A DNA stretch of 5,148 nt from Candidatus Onthomorpha intestinigallinarum (lineage in GTDB: Bacteria; Bacteroidota; Bacteroidia; Bacteroidales; P3), in assembly GCA_019114015.1 (NCBI GenBank), contig DXGG01000164.1:1-5148 (forward strand), written 5' to 3'. Each line of letters begins with the position of its first letter. The first letter of the stretch is position 1. Below the pieces are notes generated by a model that was not told where the DNA came from, ran no database searches, and saw only the letters and a program-made list of their open reading frames with translations. A program made the position numbers and the translations under genes. Positions 1 to 5,148 of this stretch are shown here, piece after piece.

Positions 1-60
1 ATAATCAAGAGAATAGAGAAAAACGTGTCCGAAGGCATAAAACAACTGAGACGGTCATGA
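1..60 (+). CDS. 3' end of an unidentified upstream gene (partial)
   Basis: Reading from base 1, frame 1 stays open for 19 codons and ends at TGA (58-60). The encoded tail is basic and hydrophilic (IIKRIEKNVSEGIKQLRRS), with the look of a charged C-terminal helix. The stop overlaps the gldH start as ATGA (57-60), the usual sign of translational coupling within an operon, and three of the four Ile codons are ATA, as in the neighbouring genes. In other Bacteroidota a PSP1/RicT-family gene often precedes gldH, so that is one possible identity, but 19 residues are too few to recognise a family. The call rests on the overlap geometry alone. The gldH frame is also open back to base 1, so an open frame by itself is weak evidence here. 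Confidence 0.5.
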   Translation: MIKRIEKNVSEGIKQLRRS

Positions 61-566
61 AAAGGAGTTTGTTGATAGTTGCTTTGGCGGTTCTTTACGC
101 GGCAGTCTTTTCCTCCTGCGGCGATTCGGAGGTGTACAAGGAGTACAGAACCGTTCCCTCATACAAGTGGGAAAGGATAGGAAAGGGCAAGGTCATCGCC
201 TTCGACAAGATAAACATAAGCAATACGGATGATGTCTATGACGTATCGGTCATGGTTCGTCATACTCCTTACATCAACGAGGATGCTGTCAAGTTTCTGA
301 TGCGCATCGTTTCCCCTTCGGGAATCACGAGGGAGAGCATGCACACCATAAAACTCAAGGACCGTACGGGAGAGAAATGGCTGGGGGATGCTTTGGGCGA
401 CATAATAGATTTGGAGGAGACCTGCAAGACCTTCATGACCTTTCCGGAAAAGGGCGACTATACCATAGAACTCGTGAATCTGAGTACGAAGTATGAACTT
501 GTAGGCATAATGGAGCTAGGCATAAGGATTGTCAAGTCCGACCTTGACTACAAAACGAAGGAATAG
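57..566 (+). CDS. gldH: GldH family lipoprotein
   Basis: This 169-residue protein looks like GldH, a lipoprotein first found as essential for gliding in Flavobacterium and widespread in non-gliding Bacteroidota, where its exact role is unclear. Residues 1-20 are a lipoprotein signal peptide (MKR, a hydrophobic run, then FSS before Cys21), so the mature protein should be lipid-anchored at C21. Family features seen: VYKEYxxxPxxxW after the anchor (26-38), YDVSVMVRHT (61-70), GEKWLGDALGDIIDL (105-119), FPEKGDYTIEL (129-139) and LVGIMELGIRIVK near the end (148-160). The length is close to usual for the family. The frame is open upstream to the window edge, but the signal peptide fixes the ATG at 57. 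There is no strong ribosome binding site; the ATGA overlap suggests translation is coupled to the preceding gene. uvrC follows after 2 bp. The family call is by motif recollection, not a search. Confidence 0.85.
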   Translation: MKRSLLIVALAVLYAAVFSSCGDSEVYKEYRTVPSYKWERIGKGKVIAFDKINISNTDDVYDVSVMVRHTPYINEDAVKFLMRIVSPSGITRESMHTIKLKDRTGEKWLGDALGDIIDLEETCKTFMTFPEKGDYTIELVNLSTKYELVGIMELGIRIVKSDLDYKTKE

Positions 567-568
567 CC

Positions 569-2395
569 ATGACTGATGACTTTTTGAAGAATCCGTTCAA
601 AAAGCATTTGGATACCATACTCAGGACGCTTCCTTCCTTGCCGGGTGTTTACAGATACCTTGACAAGGAAGGAAACGTCATATATGTAGGCAAGGCCAAG
701 AATCTGAAGAACAGGGTTCTGTCCTATTTCCGTTCGGATGCCAACCTTTCTCTCAAGACCAGGATGCTTGTCCGCAAGATTGCGGACATAAAGCTGATAG
801 TTGTGAACAACGAGACAGAGGCCTTGCTGCTGGAGTGTAACCTAATAAAGAAATACAAGCCGAAGTACAACGTCATGCTTAAGGACGACAAGTCCTATCC
901 GTGGATATGCATTTCCAACGAGGATTATCCGCGGGTGTTCACCACAAGACACAGGAAAAAGGACGGCTCGGTGTATTACGGTCCTTATCCGAGCGGCAGG
1001 ATGTTGAAGGATTTGATGGCTCTGATACGTCAGATGTTCCGTTACAGGCTGTGCACCCAGAGCATGACTGAGGAATCGGTGGCAAAGGGCAGGCACAAGG
1101 CTTGTCTGAACTATCAGATGAAGTTGTGCGATGCCCCATGTGTGGGATATGTATCGAGGGAGGACTATATGCAGACGATATGCGAGATACGCAGGATGCT
1201 CAGGGGGGATTTCACACAGCTCAAGCGCGAGATGAAGGGCAGGATGATGCGGTATGCAGACAACCTCGAATTCGAGAAAGCCCAGCAGGTAAAGGAGAAG
1301 ATAGCCATGTTGGACGAATATACGGCAAGGACTGCTGTCATATCCAATTCCGACACCAATGTGGAGGTGTATGCTTGTGTCGGGTTCGACAGAAGCATAA
1401 TGGTCAATGCGATGAAGGTTGTGGGAGGCTGCATAATAGCTTCATTCTCCCAGATGGTGGAGTGCAGACTGGAGGAAACGGAGGATGAGCTGCTCGCTTC
1501 GTTCATAACGCAGACGAGGGAGAACCTTTCATGGCAGGCGGAGGAGATACTGTTGGAACACAAGATAGACCTGCCTGATGATTACGTGCGGCAGACTGTG
1601 CCTGTCACCTCGGAGAAGAAACAATTGCTGGAGTTGTGTCACCGCAACGCCCTTTTTGCCAAGAGCGACAGGATAAAGAAAGAGACCTTGCTCGACCCCG
1701 AACGCTGGAGCAACCGCCTTGTGGAGCAGATGCAGAAGGACCTTCATTTGCCCAAACCGCCTTATCACATGGAGTGCTTTGACAATTCCAACATTCAGGG
1801 CAACTATCCGGTTGCAAGTTGTGTGGTGTTCAGGAACTGCAAGCCTTCGAACAGGGAATACAAGCATTTCAACATAAAGACGGTTGTGGGTGCCAATGAT
1901 TTTGCATCCATGAAGGAGATAGTGTACAGGCGTTACAGCAGGTTGAAGTCGGAGGGAAAGCCATTGCCTGACCTGATTATTGTGGACGGCGGCAAGGGTC
2001 AGCTCTCGGCTGCGGTGGAAAGCCTTGAGGCTCTGGGACTTTTCGGTCTCATACCCATTATCGGCATAGCCAAGCGGCTGGAGGAGATATTCTTCCCGTT
2101 CGATCCTTATCCCTTGTGCATAGACAAGCGTTCCAACAGCCTGAAGGTAATACAGCACATAAGGGATGAGGCACACCGTTTCGGCATAACCTTCCACAGG
2201 TCAAAGCGCAGCAAGGCCACATTCCGCACCTCTCTGACCGACATAGAGGGAATAGGGGACAAGACAGCCCAGGACCTGTTGATAAGATTCAATTCGGTAA
2301 AGCAGATAAGCGAAGCCTCGCTTGAGGAGCTTGTAAAGTGTGTAGGACCTTCAAAGGCGCGGAAAGTGTATGACCACTACCACAAGGAATACTGA
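569..2395 (+). CDS. uvrC: Excinuclease ABC subunit C (UvrC)
   Basis: UvrC is the nuclease of nucleotide excision repair: recruited by UvrB at a damaged site, it cuts the strand 3' and then 5' of the lesion. The 608 residues cover every domain. The GIY-YIG 3'-incision domain has GVY (26-28), IYVGK (38-42) and the metal-binding Glu in TEALLLE (E84). An iron-sulfur cluster set follows: C162, C179, C187, C191; as I recall, the first spacing (16 residues) is wider than in E. coli (11) but the same as in Bacteroides. The UVR/UvrB-binding helix pair lies at about 214-251. The RNase H-like 5'-incision domain keeps its catalytic set: D405 (ECFDNS), D444 (NDFASM), D473 (IVDGGKGQ), H536 (RDEAHRF). Two helix-hairpin-helix motifs end the protein (about 556-604). 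It looks intact. It starts 2 bp after gldH and so is presumably cotranscribed with it; no LexA-type operator is visible at its start. Confidence 0.98.
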   Translation: MTDDFLKNPFKKHLDTILRTLPSLPGVYRYLDKEGNVIYVGKAKNLKNRVLSYFRSDANLSLKTRMLVRKIADIKLIVVNNETEALLLECNLIKKYKPKYNVMLKDDKSYPWICISNEDYPRVFTTRHRKKDGSVYYGPYPSGRMLKDLMALIRQMFRYRLCTQSMTEESVAKGRHKACLNYQMKLCDAPCVGYVSREDYMQTICEIRRMLRGDFTQLKREMKGRMMRYADNLEFEKAQQVKEKIAMLDEYTARTAVISNSDTNVEVYACVGFDRSIMVNAMKVVGGCIIASFSQMVECRLEETEDELLASFITQTRENLSWQAEEILLEHKIDLPDDYVRQTVPVTSEKKQLLELCHRNALFAKSDRIKKETLLDPERWSNRLVEQMQKDLHLPKPPYHMECFDNSNIQGNYPVASCVVFRNCKPSNREYKHFNIKTVVGANDFASMKEIVYRRYSRLKSEGKPLPDLIIVDGGKGQLSAAVESLEALGLFGLIPIIGIAKRLEEIFFPFDPYPLCIDKRSNSLKVIQHIRDEAHRFGITFHRSKRSKATFRTSLTDIEGIGDKTAQDLLIRFNSVKQISEASLEELVKCVGPSKARKVYDHYHKEY

Positions 2396-2402
2396 CGAAA
2401 CC

Positions 2403-3281
2403 TTACAGACATTTCTTTGAACCGAGGGACAGCTTCGTGCTTATGGTTATGCCGAAGAAGTTGTACCAGTCCTTTGTGTTGGAATTACCCCTTGCGGTGT
2501 TGTGAGGGTGATAGTATCCTTCCATTCCGCTTAATTCGTGTGTTCTGTCGGCGGCTTCTGCGGACAGTTCTCCGCCCCAGTTTACAAGTGTTTCATGATC
2601 GACATATTTTGTGCTTATGTCGTCAAGGTAATCGGTGAATGTTTTTCGGAAACCCCACTGAAGGCCTATGCATACATATTTTCCGAGGCTGAACTTCATG
2701 CCCAGTCCGAACGGTATGGCAAAACCGTAACGGGAATAGGCCTTTGGATAGCCTTCCATGCCTTGTCCTTCGGTGTTTAGTGGACGCAGTTCCACTTCTT
2801 CCTGCTCAAGCGTTATGGGATTGTTTACAATTGCCTTGGGATTGAAATAAAAACCGGCTATTCCGGCAAACAGGTAAGGTGTAATGCGGTGAAGACGGCT
2901 GCCGGTCTGGTAACTGAAGAAATTGAACTCACACATAAGGTTCAGCTCATTCAGATTGGAATGAAAGCTCAGGTTTCTCGGATTGTTGAAGTGTGCGTCC
3001 TCGCCTTCTATCCTTGTGAAGTTCAAGCCTGCATTTATTGTCCAGCGGGAGTTTATGTTGTAGCGGGCAAAGATTCCGCCAAGGAAGTTGGTGTTGTAAA
3101 AGTCAAAACTGGATTCGAACTGATTCCATTGTGCGTTTTTTTCATTGCTGTTGAAGGAAGAGTTTATGTCTCCCACGTAATTGGACCCTCCGAGGAGTAC
3201 TCCGAATTCCCATTTGCTCAATTGGGCTACGGCTGAAAAACATGCAAGAACCAACGAAATCAAACATAGTGCCTTTCTCAT
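2403..3281 (-). CDS. DUF6089 / PorG-like outer-membrane beta-barrel protein
   Basis: This 292-residue protein has a clear Sec signal peptide (MRK, hydrophobic core, cleavage probably after AVA at 17-19), so it should be exported to the outer membrane. The rest alternates short amphipathic strands with polar loops, as in an 8- to 10-strand barrel. Motifs I associate with the DUF6089 family are present: GGSNYVGDIN (31-40), PYLFAGIAGFYFNPKA (135-150), LRPLNTEGQG (165-174), IPFGLGMKF (189-197), TFTDYLDDISTKY (214-226), and RGN...DWYNFFGITIS (264-281). To my recollection this family includes P. gingivalis PorG, a type IX secretion component, and its members usually sit next to uppS and bamA. Here it lies alone, convergent with uvrC (7 bp) and downstream of a phosphoesterase gene, so it may be a paralogue; a T9SS role is not proven. 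A candidate promoter lies just upstream. Confidence 0.8.
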   Translation of the reverse strand: MRKALCLISLVLACFSAVAQLSKWEFGVLLGGSNYVGDINSSFNSNEKNAQWNQFESSFDFYNTNFLGGIFARYNINSRWTINAGLNFTRIEGEDAHFNNPRNLSFHSNLNELNLMCEFNFFSYQTGSRLHRITPYLFAGIAGFYFNPKAIVNNPITLEQEEVELRPLNTEGQGMEGYPKAYSRYGFAIPFGLGMKFSLGKYVCIGLQWGFRKTFTDYLDDISTKYVDHETLVNWGGELSAEAADRTHELSGMEGYYHPHNTARGNSNTKDWYNFFGITISTKLSLGSKKCL

Positions 3282-3303
3282 GATACAAGGATTTAATTCA
3301 TTG

Positions 3304-3311
3304 CAAAAATA
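3304..3311 (-). promoter_or_regulatory. Candidate Bacteroidota -7 promoter element for the PorG-like gene
   Basis: On the minus strand the octamer TATTTTTG matches the Bacteroidota sigma-ABfr -7 consensus TAnnTTTG exactly. It ends 22 bases before the ATG at 3281, which would give a short 5' untranslated leader of roughly 15 nt. About 20 bases further upstream there is no TTTG or TTG that would serve as the -33 box, so support is only half of the usual promoter. AT-rich DNA around it makes a chance match possible. If real, it lets the barrel gene be expressed apart from the GH92-phosphoesterase pair. Confidence 0.5.
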
Positions 3312-3325
3312 GCACTTATTTTCGA

Positions 3326-3343
3326 ATGCGGCATCAGCCGTAT
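3326..3343 (-). terminator. Weak hairpin directly after the phosphoesterase gene
   Basis: On the minus strand the arms ATACGGC and GCCGCAT flank a TGAT loop. The pairing is 7 bp with one A-C mismatch, and the hairpin begins at the first base of the phosphoesterase stop codon TGA. No immediate T-run follows; only a mixed AT-rich stretch and then the TATTTTTG element. It could be a weak terminator, a 3'-end stabilising hairpin, or chance. Read on the plus strand the mismatch becomes a G-U wobble, but no plus-strand gene ends here. Confidence 0.3.
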
Positions 3344-3837
3344 CAGTATTTGCTAAAATCCATCACCTCAAGGTCTTTGGCTTTGCCCTTGTCAAGAGCA
3401 AGACGGACAAGGGTGCATTTGTTGTGTATTCCCATCTTGCCGCATGCTCCCGGATTGATGAGCAGAAAGTCGAAATCCCTGTCATACATGACCCTTAATA
3501 TGTGGGAATGTCCGCAAAGGAATATGTCCGGCTTCTCATCCCTGAACCTTTTAATCAGCGACGGGTTGTAGTGCTTAGGATAGCCGCCTATGTGGGTCAT
3601 CATGAGCCTTAGGTTTTCCAGAGTGAATATCTGGAATTCCTTTACGTCGTTCAGTTCGTATCTGTTGTCGCAGTTGCCCCATACGGCTATGGTGGGCTTG
3701 AACAGTCTCAACTCTTCAAGTACCTCGTCCGAGCCTATGTCGCCGCAGTGCAGTATTATGTCCGTGTCCTTGAAGAATTCGTAAACCTGTTTGGGGACCC
3801 TGCCGTGAGAGTCGCTCATTACACCGATGCGTTTCAT
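3343..3837 (-). CDS. YfcE/MJ0936-type metallophosphoesterase
   Basis: This is a compact calcineurin-like phosphoesterase of the YfcE/MJ0936 family; characterised members are phosphodiesterases acting with Mn or similar metals on artificial substrates, and natural substrates are mostly unknown. From the ATG at 3837 it has 164 residues. All metal-site motifs are present in order: SDSHG (D9, H11), HCGDIG (D33), WGNCDNR (N55), MTHIGG (H82), GHSH (H110, H112), then the INPGACG motif (127-133). No signal peptide, so cytoplasmic. A TTG at 3849 in the same frame would add four residues and overlap the GH92 stop. I prefer the ATG because family members begin with M-K-[KR]-I-G and go straight into the SDSHG strand. 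The GH92 stop lies 4 bp upstream (TGA AAAG ATG), so the two genes are almost certainly cotranscribed. Substrate cannot be told from sequence. Confidence 0.93.
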   Translation of the reverse strand: MKRIGVMSDSHGRVPKQVYEFFKDTDIILHCGDIGSDEVLEELRLFKPTIAVWGNCDNRYELNDVKEFQIFTLENLRLMMTHIGGYPKHYNPSLIKRFRDEKPDIFLCGHSHILRVMYDRDFDFLLINPGACGKMGIHNKCTLVRLALDKGKAKDLEVMDFSKY

Positions 3838-3841
3838 CTTT

Positions 3842-5148
3842 TCATTCAATTATTATTTCATCCGTGAACAGCCATGCCTTTTCCCCTTTTGACAGATGCC
3901 AGTCGGGGTTGACTCCTGTGTTTTTTGCCTTTATCTTTATGTAACGTGCGTTTATTTCCTTGCTGGTAAAGAACGTATGGGTTATGCATCCGCTTTTGTC
4001 TTGCGGTATTTCGTTGTCTATTTTCTCCAGCAGCCTGAAATTGATACCGTCATCCGATACGTGGTATTCAACCGTGAGCGGCATGAATATCCAGCTTTTC
4101 TCATCCTGTATGAAGTTTCCGCCAACTCTTTTGATTCTTTGTTTCTCTCCGAGGTCTGTGACGGCTTCCAGGTCTTCGCCCCAGTAACCTTGCCAGCAAC
4201 CCAGTTTCCAGTTGTCCGTTCCCCGTTTCAGGTCAATAAGACCCTGGTCGCCTCCGGCGGTGTATTGCGGGTCGTATTTGGTCAGAATCTTTATGCTCCG
4301 GCCTTTAGGTATCTTGTAAAACCTGCACTCCACGCTTTGGGAGCTCGTTCCGTTCTTGGCATATATCACTATGTTCCGGCTGTCGTGTATGCTGAAGGAA
4401 CCTTCTCCCAAAAAGTTGCGGCAAGTGCCGTCCCCGAACTCCACAACGATGGTGTCGTCCTTGCAGAACGCATTGACATCTACCGTAAGGCTGTCCGTGA
4501 ATGTACCCGTTCCCTCATAGCTGAGACTGGGCGATATGCAGATGAGATTGTCCTTTATCCTGCTTGTGGGCCTTGATGATTCGGCACGGCCGAATTCCAT
4601 GATTGGCTTGTCGGTCATTGCAAATTCCAGAACGCCTCCGTCCTTTATGTCGTCATAGTTCAGATATGTTTTGTCGTATTCCTTGCCGTTCAGTTTCAAT
4701 GACCTTACGTAAGCATTCTGTTCGGCTCCTTGTGCAATGATTTCAAATTTCTTTCCGTTTTCAAGGTTTATGGTCACCTTGTCGAACAGAGGTGCACCTA
4801 TAACGTATTGATTGCTTGCAGGACATACGGGATAGAATCCCATGGCACTCATTACGAACCATGCGGACATCTGTCCCGCATCATCGTTGCCGCATATACC
4901 GTCCGGACGGTTTGAGTACAGTTCGGTGAGAATGCGTCTTACAAGTTCCTGAGTTCTGTATGCCTTGCCTGCATAGGCGTACAGATAAGCCGTGTGTTGG
5001 GACGGTTCGTTTCCGTGACAGTATTGTCCTATAAGTCCGGTGACATCGGCCTGTACTCTGCCGCTTGTCTTGCTGTCGGTGAAGAAACAGGAGTCCAGTT
5101 TGGTGCAGAAGGCCTCGTCTCCGCCCATAAGGTCTATCAGAGTGTTTA
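3842..5148 (-). CDS. GH92 alpha-mannosidase with C-terminal F5/8 type C domain (partial, 5' end outside window)
   Basis: Glycoside hydrolase family 92 enzymes are calcium-dependent, inverting exo-alpha-mannosidases that trim mannose from N-glycans and mannans, normally on the surface or in the periplasm. The frame is open to the window edge, so the gene runs on past 5148; about 434 C-terminal residues are seen. Counting from the Met codon at 5128 (internal, not the start): MGGDEAF at 1-7, HGNEPSQHTAYLY at 38-50, and GNDDAGQMSAW at 80-90, which carries the acidic residues that align with the family's catalytic base (D83 likely). The general-acid Glu lies upstream, outside the window. A beta-sandwich with IMEFG (176-180) closes the GH92 part; about 195-275 resembles a chitobiase/hexosaminidase C-terminal Fn3-like domain; about 285-428 is an F5/8 type C (discoidin) domain with YTAGGDQGLID and GCWQGYWG, likely sugar-binding. 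The signal peptide, exact linkage specificity and promoter are out of view. Confidence 0.95.
   Translation of the reverse strand, partial: NTLIDLMGGDEAFCTKLDSCFFTDSKTSGRVQADVTGLIGQYCHGNEPSQHTAYLYAYAGKAYRTQELVRRILTELYSNRPDGICGNDDAGQMSAWFVMSAMGFYPVCPASNQYVIGAPLFDKVTINLENGKKFEIIAQGAEQNAYVRSLKLNGKEYDKTYLNYDDIKDGGVLEFAMTDKPIMEFGRAESSRPTSRIKDNLICISPSLSYEGTGTFTDSLTVDVNAFCKDDTIVVEFGDGTCRNFLGEGSFSIHDSRNIVIYAKNGTSSQSVECRFYKIPKGRSIKILTKYDPQYTAGGDQGLIDLKRGTDNWKLGCWQGYWGEDLEAVTDLGEKQRIKRVGGNFIQDEKSWIFMPLTVEYHVSDDGINFRLLEKIDNEIPQDKSGCITHTFFTSKEINARYIKIKAKNTGVNPDWHLSKGEKAWLFTDEIIIE

Noticed and set aside
1102..1488. 128-codon plus-strand frame with a CxxCGxC-like cysteine motif near its start
   Set aside because: It is a shifted frame inside uvrC, over the iron-sulfur and UVR regions; the cysteines are a by-product of the real gene's codons.
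1529..2197. 222-codon open frame on the minus strand
   Set aside because: It lies wholly within uvrC, which is fully supported by domains and catalytic residues; the translated product shows no family motif, signal peptide or plausible start context.
2488..2510. Possible ACCC/GGGT hairpin as a terminator for uvrC
   Set aside because: The stem is only 4 bp with a long loop, it lies about 100 bases inside the convergent gene, and no T-run follows.
2889..3236. 115-codon plus-strand frame opposite the PorG-like gene
   Set aside because: It is antisense to a gene with a clear signal peptide and DUF6089 motifs; its hydrophobic, valine-rich product is typical of a reversed beta-barrel sequence.
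3293..3301. Two-codon ATG-AAT-TAA mini-frame on the minus strand just upstream of the PorG-like gene
   Set aside because: It is too short to be meaningful and lies at or near the predicted transcription start, so it may not even be in the leader.
3896..4576. 226-codon open frame on the plus strand
   Set aside because: It is antisense to the GH92 gene, whose C-terminal domains are well recognised; the product has no recognisable domain.
1..5148. A previously undescribed multi-gene system
   Set aside because: Every substantial gene belongs to a recognisable family, and there are no clustered unknown genes, repeats, mobile elements or unusual non-coding stretches that would point to a new system.

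Overview
The window looks like a chromosomal housekeeping and accessory stretch from a member of the Bacteroidota, most likely the order Bacteroidales. The evidence is a GldH-type lipoprotein, a DUF6089/PorG-like outer-membrane barrel, a GH92 mannosidase ending in the F5/8 type C tail common in gut Bacteroidales, a Bacteroidota-type -7 promoter element (TAnnTTTG), and the absence of strong Shine-Dalgarno sequences. The UvrC sequence differs visibly from what I recall of Bacteroides UvrC, and isoleucine is read mostly from ATA (31 of 38 Ile codons in uvrC by hand count). A non-Bacteroides Bacteroidales lineage is therefore plausible, but I cannot name a genus.

Layout: positions 1-2395 form a plus-strand operon. 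It holds the last codons of an unidentified gene, gldH (start overlapping that gene's stop as ATGA) and uvrC (2 bp after gldH). Positions 2403-5148 are on the minus strand, read right to left: the 3' part of a GH92 glycoside hydrolase gene (5' end outside the window), a small YfcE-type metallophosphoesterase starting 4 bp after the GH92 stop, a 61-bp gap with a weak hairpin and a candidate promoter, then the DUF6089/PorG-like barrel gene. The two blocks converge with only 7 bp between stop codons.

Functionally the genes are mixed. UvrC is the dual-incision nuclease of nucleotide excision repair and carries all expected catalytic residues and the iron-sulfur cysteines. GldH and the PorG-like barrel belong to envelope families linked to gliding motility and type IX secretion. 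GH92 trims alpha-mannosides from glycans such as N-glycans or mannan. The phosphoesterase is probably cytoplasmic and its substrate is unknown.

I see no mobile element, CRISPR array, RNA gene, riboswitch or attachment site, and no evidence of a new system. Gene density is very high and no gap exceeds 61 bp. The observations most worth following up are the gene neighbourhoods (gldH-uvrC, PorG-like gene away from its usual locus, GH92-phosphoesterase) and the strong ATA preference.
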